Below the pieces are notes generated by a model that was given only the letters and a program-made list of their open reading frames with translations, was not told the DNA's origin and ran no database searches. This document shows positions 1 to 11,238 of a stretch of DNA of 64,000 nucleotides, one piece after another. Numbering within the stretch: the first letter of the stretch is position 1; each line of letters begins with the position of its first letter. Source of the stretch: Onthophagus taurus (Eukaryota; Arthropoda; Insecta; Coleoptera; Scarabaeidae); assembly GCF_036711975.1 (NCBI RefSeq), contig NC_091971.1:2425501-2489500 (forward strand). Direction: 5' to 3'. The position numbers were made by a program, and so were the translations under genes.

Positions 1-2763
1 TTCGAAGGCGGGGTAAAGAATACTTAATACGGTTATTTTAATATTTATAAGAAAATTTAATAAATATTTTGATTATATATTTCATTTAATTCGGGTATAA
101 AATGAATATAATTTAAATTTTCAGGGATAAAGACATTTTTAAAATTTCTCGATAGATGGCGCCACTTTTAATTTCACTGCAGAAAATATAAGAATTATAT
201 TTTAGTTTTTTTTTTTTAAGAAAATTTTAAGAATATAGAATAAATAAAAATTGGCAGTACAAAGTGAACAGTTTTAATTAAAAATTGATAAAAAAATATA
301 ATGTTTTTGAAAAAGAAAAAAAATTTAATTGTTCCTAGGTTAACAAAAAAGTCATTTTGACAATGATGTGTCAATGTCAAATTTCATGTACAATTTAAAA
401 CTGCTAAATGGAATCGAACTGTATTGATGTTATAAAATGGCATTGTGATTTAAATTGTATTTAACTCATAATATGATTAGATATTATTTTCCGCTTATTG
501 TTAAAAGCTATTTTATTGCCCAAAAGGATTATGATTGTAAAATTTATCTGTTATTGTATGATTAGTACCTGTTTTTATTTTTAAAAAATTACTTGAACTT
601 GAATGAAAAAAAAAACGTCTATAACAATATTTTTTTTAATAATTTATTAATTATAAATCGTAATCAGTTTTCAAATATTTAGAAGACGTCAATCATTAGT
701 ACTGATTTAATTTAAAATATATCAAGTAGGATTGTATTTTTTTTCATTAATCCAAAAATATACACGGTGATATTAATATTAATGTACAAAAACATATTTT
801 ACTTTTAAATATATAATATGCAAAATCCGTATTTGAACACTCTCCGAAATATTAGTAAATCACGAACTATCCAAGAATGGTAGTAGAAAGGTTCATTATT
901 TTTATAATTTCAAGCAAAGATTTTCATTTTATATGAAATTATTTTATTACTTTTCTTTGTTCATTTGAAAGTTCTAACAAACATTAAAACTAACACTCCG
1001 TGTTAAGCCGTCTTAAGAGACGTGCGCTAAACTCGAATGTATCTAGTTGTAGGTCTAATGTTAGTTCTAGTTTTAACTGTGATTCAGTGCTAGGTTGTTG
1101 TATATTTTTATTGAACCAATACTAGAACTAGAAACATTGAGCTAGTGTTAGTTCTAGTTTTAATTGTTATTTGGCGCTAGATTATACTGATAGATTATAA
1201 TGAACTAAAACTATAACTAACACTAAACCTTGAAATCTTTCTACCGTAATTCCAAATTATATCTCCATATAGTTATAATTATTGAAACCCCAAAGTTGGT
1301 CTTGAAACACTCGGTATATGTTCTTTTTAAATCACAGTTGGTTATCTTGATTATCCGTCTAGATAACTCTACTGACGTCAAATAATCGAGTACTCGTTAA
1401 TATTTTTTAAACTTGATGATTTACCCTTCAATATTTCGAAATAACTTAACAATATTTTTATTTATTTCAATCAAAATGATTGGTTTTTTTTCTCTTAAAA
1501 ATCTCTTAAAAAATATATAATCTGATTGTCACCTCGTTATTATTAGCTACCGATTAAGTGGTCATCCTCTACAAATAATTGCAATTATATTATACCATCC
1601 GTTATGATCATAAATGACAAAAAAAATATCATTTCCTTATCGATAGCACTTCTCTACGTAAGTTTAAAATCTCCAAGTATCTTATGCTACTGTTTATTTG
1701 TCGTTTAAACGCGCTAACAACCAGTTCACGTTTAATGATCTATTTATGTGCCAGTTTTTAGTTCCTTTTATCATACTCTTGTGGCGTTTCAAATAAAAAC
1801 TCAAAAGATGTGAATTAATGCGGATGGTTTTTGATTTTAAAACACAAATAAAACGTTATTTCGTAAAATTTTTTTTTGGGAAAAGTGATCTGTTTATTTA
1901 AAAAATGTCTGTTACATCTACAACGATAATCCTTCCGGATTATCAAAAATCTCACGTTTATTATAAGGACTACAGATATACTTCAATACAACGAATACAT
2001 GGTTAGTATAAAACACCTTTTTTATATAATATGAATTAATATTATAACTTTGTTGATTTTACAAGAAGATTTTGACCTCGTCAATCTTTCCCATTTCTAT
2101 AAACATCCGAAAGGACATTACACATTTTATCTCTTACACAGATACCGTTAGTTATTGTTGTACAAAAGTTTACAAACAGGTTTATCTGAACTATGTACTG
2201 CAGACTCTTGAAAAGACGATGTTAATTTAAACAAAAACAATTTTGGCGCCTTGTTTTTCGTTTTAACGATAAGAATTAAATACTTTCAACGTGTAAATTA
2301 AAGTTAAACTTTTCGGTTATCATTTTGACCTAATTTTAACAATTAGTGTCTGTTTATATCTTATAATTTCCATGAACGTGACAAAAACAACATGCACTCA
2401 TCATTTTATAATGAATAAACATAATATTCACACTGTAATAAAAAAAAATAAATTTTTTAAATTTAACCGCCAAAAATGACAACTTTATATTTTGCGCCAT
2501 CTATCAAATGCAATAAGAAACAAATACAATACGTCGTAATTTTATTTTTTTTTAATAAAAAATACCAAGATTTATTATTATTGTCATCTTTATCAACTAA
2601 ATTTAATCTTAATATCAAATAAAATTAATGAGCAGTATTCTAATGGGTGTAAATTTTCCGTTCAGGTATAACGATAGAACATAACCTAAAAAAAAATCGA
2701 AAGATTAAAGTTCATCATTTTATTACCAAAAATCGTTCTTTTTACCTTCTAGATATTGGAAAG
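1..2763. other. Gene-poor AT-rich intergenic stretch
   Basis: I see no supportable gene, RNA gene or long open frame here. The only distinct structure is a copy of the TAG-phased hairpin repeat near 998-1235, listed separately. The last 100 bases precede the start codon of the membrane protein at 2764 and should hold its 5' UTR, but I cannot place a promoter. Confidence 0.6.
998..1235. repeat. TAG-phased hairpin repeat, copy 1
   Basis: Divergent copy of a family seen at about nine places in this window. It contains the GCCGTCTTAAGAGACGTGCG palindrome-like core (about 1007-1026), then runs such as TCTAGTTGTAGGTCTAATG and TTAGTTCTAGTTTTAA in which TAG recurs every 6 bases. A loop-like part (TGTTGTATATTTTTATTGAA) is followed by the inverse ACTAGAACTAGAAACATT. 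I cannot assign a superfamily. Confidence 0.8.
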
Positions 2764-4053
2764 ATGCGTGGAGTGAAACGGGTGGCCCTATTTTGCATAA
2801 TGACAACGGTTATTCCAACCATTCTAATAGTAACACCATTATATCTACGCCACAGCGTTTTCGCCGATGTTCGTTACCCAGTCACTGAATCAGACGTTGT
2901 AGAAATTAAAGAAGGAATATCATCAGTGTTTTGTGATTCACATACACTTGCAATGAATACAAGTTTTAATGCATTCAAATTAGAAGAAAAACCTGTATTG
3001 AGCTCGAAGCGTAAACATATTAGATTGAAGAAATCCATGTCATTACCCGATGACACATTGGAGTATTGGGGTTTTTATTTATTGAAAGGAGCAACGGTCA
3101 GAATGAAAGTATGTTCAAGGTACGAAGGTTCAAGAATTTTAGTAGTGAGAGGAGAAAAAAATTTAAAAACATGCGGATTAATGGAACATAATATGAAAAA
3201 ATACGGCCCAACTCTAGATGTAGAAAGTACCAGGGTTAAAATTACTTTTGAAACGGCTGCTCAAGAAATTAAAGATTCCGTTGAAAAAAATAAAGGGGGT
3301 GAATTGGATTTGAATACAGCAGAGGAAAATTTGGATATTCACGAAAATTTAGATGTGCACAAAAATTTGGGAGTCACTAAAACTGAAAAGTCACATAAAA
3401 AGAGACACACCAAACAAAAACATCATAAAAGAAGCAATCATAAAGATAAAATTCTTAAACTTAAAGAAACTTTAGAAGAAAATGAAAAAAATCGTACAAA
3501 ACGTGAAGTTGGAGTTTTATTAGATGGCAGAATCGAACACGGTGGTAACGCGTTCAATTTTACACCAACTGAGTCTACAGAAAGTGTCTCAAGTTTTGAA
3601 AGTGGTCTTTTAGCGTGTTATGATGGCTCGATCCTTGTATCTCAAAGTTTTCCACCCAGCAATTTATGCGACAATGTTCAATACTTGGAACAATCTGAAC
3701 ACATGAGTGTCGAACATGAAGTGAATTCCGATGGTTTTTATTATTACATCTTTTTTTCAGACAATGATTTTATAATAAACGACATTCATGCTGTTTTTGA
3801 TATTTACAAACCAACATATCAATATAGTAATGTGTCAAAAAATTTTGAATGTATTCACAACACAACGTGTACCTTTCCAGTTAGTTTTTGGTCTGATCAA
3901 TCAGTTATTGTTGAAGTTCCAACAAGAGATGGTATCGATCATGAAGAGGATGATATCACATTACTTATAAGTACCTGTCATCCCAGGAAGTCTGTTTACA
4001 TGATATTTCCAATTGCTGTGGTATTTTTAGTACTTGGTTGTGCCTTTTTGTAA
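2764..4053 (+). CDS. Single-exon membrane protein with APD1-4-like ectodomain
   Basis: This 429-residue intronless frame has a hydrophobic segment at residues 7-28 and a second at about 411-428 that ends at the C terminus. Between them is a long, probably extracytoplasmic region with scattered cysteines. The regions WGFYLLKGATVRMKV and GFYYYIFFSDND resemble the N-terminal and middle domains shared by plant APD1-4 proteins and their animal homologues. Those animal proteins lack a clear function, and no RING domain is visible here. The centre is a Lys/His-rich low-complexity stretch (about 195-235). It is followed by NRTKR at about 243-247, which looks like a furin-type dibasic site. The function is unknown. 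The family call rests on my recognition of sequence style and is moderate; that the frame is a real gene is more certain. Confidence 0.7.
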   Translation: MRGVKRVALFCIMTTVIPTILIVTPLYLRHSVFADVRYPVTESDVVEIKEGISSVFCDSHTLAMNTSFNAFKLEEKPVLSSKRKHIRLKKSMSLPDDTLEYWGFYLLKGATVRMKVCSRYEGSRILVVRGEKNLKTCGLMEHNMKKYGPTLDVESTRVKITFETAAQEIKDSVEKNKGGELDLNTAEENLDIHENLDVHKNLGVTKTEKSHKKRHTKQKHHKRSNHKDKILKLKETLEENEKNRTKREVGVLLDGRIEHGGNAFNFTPTESTESVSSFESGLLACYDGSILVSQSFPPSNLCDNVQYLEQSEHMSVEHEVNSDGFYYYIFFSDNDFIINDIHAVFDIYKPTYQYSNVSKNFECIHNTTCTFPVSFWSDQSVIVEVPTRDGIDHEEDDITLLISTCHPRKSVYMIFPIAVVFLVLGCAFL

Positions 4054-4422
4054 GATTTTTCTTGTTATTAACTTTTTGTTAAGAAACTAAAGGTTGTGAT
4101 AAAAAGATATTCCGTAAATAGGTTAAGTACAGTAATAAATCGATGCGGGATAATCTAGTCTAGTAAACATAATTACATTTAAGTAAATATTGTAAGAAAA
4201 ATAAAAATTATTTTTTATAAAATATAAATAACTCAAAAAAAGTTTTTTATTTACATAAGATGCCAAACTAACCTCTTTATTAGTATTAAGGTCCACTTTT
4301 ACCAACCCATGATAAATTAATCTTTGATATATCCAGATCTTAGCCAATGAGATCGCTTAAAACTGTTGTAACCATGGCAACCATTCCGTAGATAATTTAT
4401 TAATTACGAGGTTGGTACAAGT

Positions 4423-4798
4423 GGGCCTTCTTGACATAAATTGATATCTTTTAATTTTATAACCTCAAAAACATTTGGAATAAATATGTTTTAATATGTT
4501 TATGTATATATTGAGAGATTTTTGATTAATATTTATCCACATTTCTTGGCTCCATTTATCAGATTAATTTTTTAAACCCTATAATGATTTAAATTTATCC
4601 TTCAATAAATGGGCCTTAATGACAGAAATTGACATTTTTTAATTTTATAACCTCAAAATAATTTGGAATAAATTTGTTTTAATATATTTATTTATTGAGA
4701 TATTATTGATTAACATTTATCGCCACATTTCTTTGTTCCGTTTTATCAGATTAATTTTTTTAAACCTATAAAGATTTAAGTTTATATCCCTCAATAAA
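4423..4798. repeat. 188-bp tandem duplication overlapping the ICMT 3' end
   Basis: Two adjacent units, 4423-4610 and 4611-4798, align along their length. Both begin GGGCCTT and share TTTTAATTTTATAACCTCAAAA, then a poly-T/AAACC block and TCAATAAA. The right-hand unit contains the last codons and stop of the ICMT gene (minus strand, stop at 4766-4768). The left-hand unit carries a diverged copy of that gene tail. I did not compute identity; by eye most positions match, with several indels. Confidence 0.75.
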
Positions 4799-5787
4799 AG
4801 GAATCCCGGTGGAAACTTTTTGTTGATACTCATGATATTGTTGTCCAAAGAAATGAAGTAGCGTTATCTCCTCAATATGAATTCGTTCCTTGAAAAATTT
4901 CCAACTAACGAAAGTGTAAGCCAATGTACAAAATGGATTTAATAAAGTTATCTAAAAAACAAACATTAATTTTTTAAAATAATCATAAAATAATTAAATT
5001 ACTTGAGTTCCGATTGACCAATAAAACCATCCAACATAACTCGGATGTCTACAAAGCCTATAAATTCCATGAGTTACTAAAACATGATCAGGTTGTTTCT
5101 CACATTGAACCATATGTGTAAAATTGGATTTTGCAGTTAACATTGCAGCTTTTCGAAGAATTTCACCACAAATACATATAATGGCTCCGATATTTGAGAG
5201 CCACATAAAACATTTTAGATCTAAAAATGATTTAATTAATATTAATTATCAAATAAATGTATAAATAAAAAACTTACCTGGTAAAAAATAAGCTTCTAAA
5301 AAAAATTCAGTCCAAGATGCAACAGCAGCAATGGTATATTCACGACTATGATTAATCACATACGAATCTGTATTAACCAGATTTGGTTGGATAACAGCCA
5401 TGGATAAATACTCAGTAGTGTGAAAAAATGATAATATACACATATAAACAGCGAATATTTTCCATATTTCATTTCCATAAATTTTTATAAATACACCAAG
5501 AGAGAAAACATACCCCAGTAGTACTGCACGAACAGCAACCTAAAACAACATAACGATAACAAAAATATCACTAATAAAAACTAATTTACAACCTGATACG
5601 TTTCTCCTTTACATATTAACTTAACAAATACATTTATGAGGATAAAATGACTTGAAATAGCTAGGATTAAAACGAAAATATTTACACTTAAATAATTGTA
5701 ATTGGCACTTGGTAAAAATGTTAATGAAAATGATAAAATTGTTAATACGTAACTTAATAAAGATATTTTCCCTAAATAACAAATCAT
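4766..5787 (-). CDS. ICMT: Protein-S-isoprenylcysteine O-methyltransferase
   Basis: This is the ER-membrane enzyme that methylates the C-terminal prenylcysteine of CaaX proteins using S-adenosylmethionine. Four exons join in frame: 5593-5787, 5278-5539, 5003-5220 and 4766-4951, with GT/AG borders on the minus strand. They give 286 residues, close to the family's usual 280-290. The diagnostic C-terminal block is present: RHPSYVGWFYWSIGTQ, then EEITLLHFFGQQYHEY and STGIPF, which are the cofactor-binding and catalytic helices of Ste14/ICMT. LRKAAMLTAKSNFTH lies upstream of it. Several hydrophobic segments in exons 1 and 2 fit the multi-pass topology. The start is the first in-frame ATG. The gene is divergently arranged with asteroid, about 0.5 kb apart. 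Its tail is duplicated downstream. Confidence 0.95.
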
Positions 5788-6295
5788 TTTAAGTTAATTG
5801 TGCGCTATTTTTAATTCCCAAGAAAAGACTTGTTTACATTTTTTCATAAAGCGTTGAGGTTATGTTGTCAAATTTTGATTAGTCAAAAAATATTCAATCA
5901 ATAAATTTAATTTATTTGTAAATTTACAAATTAATCGTTTTAACCGCGATATTTTAATAATCACTTGTGTTTAAAATCAATTTGATTCAAAAATATATGT
6001 AAAATTCGCTTTTATACAATTTAATGCGAATCTCGTTTTGGCGTAATTTTGATTTATTTGCAATTTAATCATAAGCTTTAATTATGTTATTTCTTATAAT
6101 TTAATAATAAAATCAATTAAATTAAAAAATAAATACAATTTTAATTTTAATGACATAAACTTAACCTCACTTTTTATCCCTTTGACATTTATATCAACAT
6201 GCTGGCCGTTTAATTTGGATTTTTTAAGGTAAGGGGATTAAATTGACGTGTTTTAATAATGTTTAATGTTAAATTCTTTCAAAAAATAGTTTATT
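5788..6295. promoter_or_regulatory. Shared upstream region of ICMT and asteroid
   Basis: This 508-bp AT-rich interval separates two divergent start codons and presumably contains both promoters. I see no convincing TATA box or initiator pair and no repeat. Confidence 0.4.
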
Positions 6296-8557
6296 ATGGG
6301 CGTAAGAGGTCTTACAACGTTTATAGCTCAAAGCTCGAATAGATACATAAAACCTTATGAATTACACGATACCTACTTGGTTATCGATGGTAATAATTTA
6401 GCAGCTCAATTATATAAATGGCACGCAAAATGTTATGATTGCTTCGGCGGGGATTATGATAAATATGAGAAAACGGTGATTTACTTTTTTAAATTATTAA
6501 AAGAATGTAATATAACTCCTTTGATTATTTACGATGGTGGTTATGAAGATAGAAAACTGAAAACTGTCTATCAAAGGGTAAAAGCGCGTCTTCTGCAAGC
6601 TAAAACGATCGATGCCGCTAGAGAAAATGGAATGAGTGTATTCCCATTATTTTTAAGAGAATTATTTGTTGAGATAACCTTAAAATTGGAATTAAAAGTT
6701 GTTCGATGTTTAGTTGAGGCGGATTATGAAATGGCTTGCATCGCGAGGAAATTAAATTGCCCCGTTTTAAGTTACGATTCGGACTTTTTTATTTTCGACG
6801 TCGCTTATATTCCTTTTAATACGATCGTAATGCACGGATCTAAGTCTCGGGCTAATTACAAATATGTGGAATGCAAAATTTATAGGGTTGATTATTTTTT
6901 GAGGGAATATGGCGGGATAAAAAAAGAATGCCTCCCTTTGTTAGCAACTTTATTAGGAAACGATTACATTAAAGCTTCTGTGTTTAATAATTTTTATAAG
7001 CATTTAAAATTGGGGAAACGTAATGGCAAAAATGATCAACAAAGACGAATTAAAGCGGTTATCGAATGGTTAAGAAACGAAGATTTTGAATCGGCTTTAA
7101 GGAAAATTTTAGGGCGCGTTAAACAATTTCGGAGAAAATATGTTGGAAAACAAATTATGGGAATTGCAAATAGTTATGTTTGTTCTGATAGTGAATTGAT
7201 TAAGTTTTTAGACATTGAGGAAAATAATAAAGATAAAAAATCAAAAACGATTATTGACGATATAAATATTGATGCGATTTGCGATGAAAGTGCCGAAAAT
7301 AACGAAGAAGTTGATTCTGAGGACGAATCATCTGATGATTCTTCGAGTGATGAATCTCCTGAAGCCGAAAAAGTAATGAAACCAGATGATTCGAGGCAAA
7401 TTGATGAATTACCGAAATATTTTGAAGTTAGATACCAAAAATGTGTTTACCCCGCTACTTTTATTGATATAATTTTTCATAATCGATACATTTTTGTGCC
7501 ACAAATTGAAGATTTTTGTTGTAACATTCCCTCGCATAACATAAGCTTGGAATTAATGAAAGCTATTTATAAAATGTTGGCTTTAAAAAATACGAAGAAA
7601 TTAAAATATATTAATAGAAACATTAAAGGAAAAATCGACTCATTCTTTATATTAAAATCACCATTGGATCTCCCCAACATAAACGAATTAGAAAATTTAT
7701 CTTTGGATGAAGCTAAAAAATATTTTTATTTAGTTTTAAATATTGATAAGGATTTAAGAACTCAAAATATAATAAATGATTTTCCAGCAGATTGGAAATT
7801 ATATGTGTCGAGTATAATTTATTGGATTAAATGGTCAAAACCGCCAATAAATAATTGTTATATTTATGCGTTGATTTTAACCGCTTTAATTTTACAATTT
7901 AAAGTAGGTTATTTCCGAGATGAACGCAAGTTTTATAACAGTTTTACAGCAGAAATTAAAGAAATCGAAAAAAATACAAAAGAATTAACCATAAACAATA
8001 AAATTTCGAATGAAGAAGCTTTAAAATTAATCGCAAGAAACGATGAGATTATGACATACAAAGAAATAATCACTTATTTTCACATGAACATTAAATTAAG
8101 AAGAAATCCAAATCTTTATGATAAATCAATAATTCACGGATTCGCTCAGTTTCAATCTTGCGCTTATCACATAAAGTATTTAAATTGTTTATTGGGAAAA
8201 CCATTTGATGATTATTTAATTTCAAAATTTTATAATGGAACTTTAATTTATAATTTAACAATGAATTTTTTAACCAGGCGCGATCTGGATGCTTATTTAC
8301 GTTTATTTTTGAAAAATAGTCCTGGGGTTTATGCCGCATTTACCAAAATTAAAGTGTCGATTGCTTTGTGTTCGGATGTCTCATGGACCACTAATGAACG
8401 ATTTAAACGGAAGAGGAAGCGAAATCGAAGTGGATTTAACATTTTTAAAAATGATAAGGAAGGTGATGCTGCCGACGAAAGCGATGATGATGTTAACATG
8501 GAACATTGTGATGAAAATAATCGATTTTCATTATTATCGATTGTTGATGGTCAATAA
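6296..8557 (+). CDS. ast: Asteroid, XPG/FEN-like nuclease family protein
   Basis: Intronless frame of 753 residues. It starts MGVRGLTTFI, the classic XPG N-terminal signature in which the mature N terminus threads DNA. Acidic residues at the expected nuclease positions are present: D31 in VIDGNN, D80 in IIYDGG, E141/D143/E145 in VEADYE, D161/D163 in YDSDFF, and D223 in LLGNDY. The catalytic site may therefore be intact, although Asteroid/ASTE1 proteins were long thought to be inactive. Human ASTE1 is linked to shieldin-associated 3' overhang trimming, and Drosophila Asteroid to EGFR signalling; transfer of either role is inference. Residues about 330-362 are an acidic Asp/Glu/Ser spacer inserted in the nuclease fold. 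The C terminus has a basic stretch (FKRKRKRNR) followed by acidic residues. Its last codons and 3' flank are duplicated at 10173-10918. Confidence 0.93.
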   Translation: MGVRGLTTFIAQSSNRYIKPYELHDTYLVIDGNNLAAQLYKWHAKCYDCFGGDYDKYEKTVIYFFKLLKECNITPLIIYDGGYEDRKLKTVYQRVKARLLQAKTIDAARENGMSVFPLFLRELFVEITLKLELKVVRCLVEADYEMACIARKLNCPVLSYDSDFFIFDVAYIPFNTIVMHGSKSRANYKYVECKIYRVDYFLREYGGIKKECLPLLATLLGNDYIKASVFNNFYKHLKLGKRNGKNDQQRRIKAVIEWLRNEDFESALRKILGRVKQFRRKYVGKQIMGIANSYVCSDSELIKFLDIEENNKDKKSKTIIDDINIDAICDESAENNEEVDSEDESSDDSSSDESPEAEKVMKPDDSRQIDELPKYFEVRYQKCVYPATFIDIIFHNRYIFVPQIEDFCCNIPSHNISLELMKAIYKMLALKNTKKLKYINRNIKGKIDSFFILKSPLDLPNINELENLSLDEAKKYFYLVLNIDKDLRTQNIINDFPADWKLYVSSIIYWIKWSKPPINNCYIYALILTALILQFKVGYFRDERKFYNSFTAEIKEIEKNTKELTINNKISNEEALKLIARNDEIMTYKEIITYFHMNIKLRRNPNLYDKSIIHGFAQFQSCAYHIKYLNCLLGKPFDDYLISKFYNGTLIYNLTMNFLTRRDLDAYLRLFLKNSPGVYAAFTKIKVSIALCSDVSWTTNERFKRKRKRNRSGFNIFKNDKEGDAADESDDDVNMEHCDENNRFSLLSIVDGQ

Positions 8558-9160
8558 ATACGATTAATTTTGTTATAATACTTTATTTTTGTGTAATTAC
8601 AAAAGCCAATTATATTTTATCAATTAAAATAGATTCTTTAACAAAGTAACGAATAATCGTTCAATATTGAACAAGTTATCGTTTGTTGTACGTTTTTACT
8701 CATTTTTTTTATGGTCCCAAAGTTATTTTCAAATTACTTCTATATATATTCACACTGATTGAACAATATGGTTTGATTTTAGGTATAAAAATAAATTAGT
8801 TACATTAAAAATAATTGTATAATGTAAGAAATTATGCATATACATTTTTGTTTGTAAAAATGTAACATTAATAAGTTCAAAAATCTTAATATACCTTAAG
8901 AGAAGAAACAACATTTTTTATAAAATAATTTTAAAACATTTATTTCTTAATTAATTCATCGTTGAACACATTTATTAATGTTAATTATTTTAAAATGACA
9001 TTAAGGTGTCAAAAATGTCGGTAAAGTAGAAACGGTTTAATGTGTCCAAATTTATGTAATGTCATTTTTAATATCAAATTTAATTATTTATACACTGAAT
9101 TTCACTTAAAATGCAATATACAGAAATATATTTCCATAGAAACCAAGGCTTACCTATTTA
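8558..9160. other. 3' flank of asteroid, source of a duplicated segment
   Basis: No gene. From inside the CDS (about 8463) to 9092 this sequence recurs at 10173-10918. Bases 9107-9160 belong to a short interspersed repeat (ATGCAATATACA...ACCTATTTA) that the MITE interrupts and that recurs uninterrupted at 28785-28870. Confidence 0.7.
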
Positions 9161-9577
9161 TAGTTCATTTTTTTTCTATAATACCTGTCAAATTGTTGTA
9201 AAGTTGGCAAAATTAACAGGGAGTTTTGTTTTATCATGTTTTGAAGTAAATATGTCACATTGACGTTTGAGCTTTCGTTATTCAAAAAGAAAAGGTGCAT
9301 AAAAAGTGTTGTGGGGTGTTTATTTGCCACTTACTTACCTAGAAAAGGTATTTTATTCTATTTAATTACTTTGTAACACGTTTTTATAACAAATATGTAC
9401 TTCGTCAAAATTGTATTTATCTAAAAATTTATCAGTATTTTAACCTCAACTAATTAGTTACTGACAATGTTACTAAAAATCATGAAAACAACATAAATTT
9501 TATAAGGGTCCTAGATAATACCAACAGAAACCCTAAATAATTGACATTGACAAGTATTATAGAAAAGAAACGAACTA
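9161..9577. mobile_element. 417-bp MITE with TA target duplication
   Basis: Non-coding DNA element with terminal inverted repeats. The left end reads TAGTTCATTTTTTTTCTATA; the right end, reverse-complemented, reads TAGTTCGTTTCTTTTCTATA. TA dinucleotides at 9159-9160 and 9578-9579 flank it. A close copy lies at 43142-43571. The surrounding sequence occurs without the insert near 28785-28870, with a single TA at the junction, which fixes the borders. A TA target suggests Tc1/mariner or a related superfamily, but no transposase is visible. Confidence 0.9.
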
Positions 9578-9607
9578 TACTTTGTTCCACATAAAATGTA
9601 ACATGTC

Positions 9608-9695
9608 TGAATGTATCTAGTTCTAGGTTCAATGTTAGTTCTAGTGACAGTTAACATATCACATATTTTTATTGAACTACAACTAGAATGATCTA
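9608..9695. repeat. TAG-phased hairpin repeat, copy 2 (short)
   Basis: Contains GAATGTATCTAGTTCTAGGT and ATGTTAGTTCTAGTGACAG, then the loop-like CATATTTTTATTGAACTA and ACTAGAATGATC. It is a truncated member of the dispersed family. Confidence 0.75.
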
Positions 9696-10023
9696 TACGT
9701 TTTAAGGGACACTTATTAAGATACACACGGTTAATTTTATTTCTCTGGTTCAATTTTTAACCCTTTCTGATTTTTAAAATGATTTTGAAATTAAATGTCA
9801 TCGTAACGTTAAACGTCATTTTGATGTTTAAATTCACAACACATATCCCTAAAATGATACCAACCGAAATTTTTGGAAATCTTTTGGTGAATGTCGAATA
9901 TTTCGTACCATTTTTATAACTTTTTTGATATACATATAGGAATATTAGTTACTTTTAGTATTTCAATAAGATTTTTTTACATTAAATTAACTGATTTATG
10001 ATTTTTTTGAGAAATTTTCATGT

Positions 10024-10160
10024 TCTAGGTCTACTGTAGAACTAGAATCATTCGGGTTTAGCCGTCTTGAGACTTGCTGCTAAATCCGAATGTTTCTAGT
10101 ACTCGGTCTAGTGTTAGTTCTTGTTTTATTCTAGCACTATCATTAGAACTAACACAAAAG
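10024..10160. repeat. TAG-phased hairpin repeat, copy 3
   Basis: Holds the core GGGTTTAGCCGTCTTGAGAC flanked by ACTAGAATCATT and by CCGAATGTTTCTAGTACTCG, then GGTCTAGTGTTAGTTCTTG and the inverse TAGAACTAACAC. It ends next to the second copy of the asteroid tail. Confidence 0.8.
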
Positions 10161-10172
10161 ATATGATAAATA

Positions 10173-10918
10173 AGGTGATGCTGGCGATTTATGGTAACAT
10201 GGATCATTGTGATGAAAATAATCGATTTTTATTATTATCGATTGTTGATGTTCAATAAATACGATTAATTTTGTTATAATAATACTTTATTTTTGTGTAA
10301 TTACAAAGGCCAATTAAAATAGATTCTTTAACAAAGTAACGAATAATCAAAAATTGTCAACCCAAGTTACATTAAATTGATTTGGGCCAATTATTTATGA
10401 TCGTTCGATATTTAACAAGATAAACGTTTTTAATATAATTAATTCTAAGTTTAATAACAATATATAACAAGTTATCGTTTGTTGTACGTTTTTACTCATT
10501 TTTTTTGATGGTCCCAAAATTATTTTCAAATTACTTCTATTATTCACACTGTTTGAACAATTTGATTTGGTTTTAGGATGCAGTGTTAAGTTGCAGTTTA
10601 TAAGTATAAAAATAAATTAGTTACATTAAAAATAATCGTTGTATAATGTAAGAAATTAAAAGAAATCTTTTTTTTGTAAAAATGTAAAATTAATAAGTAC
10701 AAAAATCTTAATACACATTAAGAGATGAAATTAAATTTAAAAAACTTATTGCTTAATTAATTCAACGTTGAACACATTTATTAAAGATAATTATTTAAAA
10801 ATCCAATTTTATTCAAAATTATTACAAAATGACATTATGGTGTCAAAAATGTCGGTAAAGTAGAAAATGTGTCAACATTTATATGTCATTTTTAATATAA
10901 AATTTAATTATTTATATT
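10173..10918 (+). pseudogene. Duplicated 3' end of asteroid with its downstream flank
   Basis: The segment repeats about the last 25 codons of asteroid and roughly 0.5 kb beyond its stop codon. The encoded tail still reads close to the original (HCDENNRF..LLSIVD..Q, stop at 10256-10258), but nothing upstream supplies the rest of a gene. It therefore cannot make an asteroid protein. It differs from the source by scattered substitutions, and by an extra stretch around 10348-10460 that is absent from the source copy. The two copies are separated by the MITE and two hairpin repeats. Confidence 0.85.
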
Positions 10919-11238
10919 TAAAAATACGTACATTTTGTGATAATCATGGACAAAACTGTAAGTTAATTCATTTTATTGTTGTAATTCAAACATCCCATTA
11001 AGCCAATATATTAATTTTAAAAAATATTGATTCTTCGGTGAATTAACATGTAAAAGTTTCAATAAATAGTGTTCTTATTGATTATTCTTATCAAATAATG
11101 AAAAAACCACAAAAAAGGATGTGGTTTTCTCATTTAAATATCAAATTTTTCTTCCAACAATAAAAAGTGCAACAAAAAAAAAAAAAAACTTAACCTAAAA
11201 ATTATAAACAATTTTGTTGTAAAACAAATTTAAGAAAT

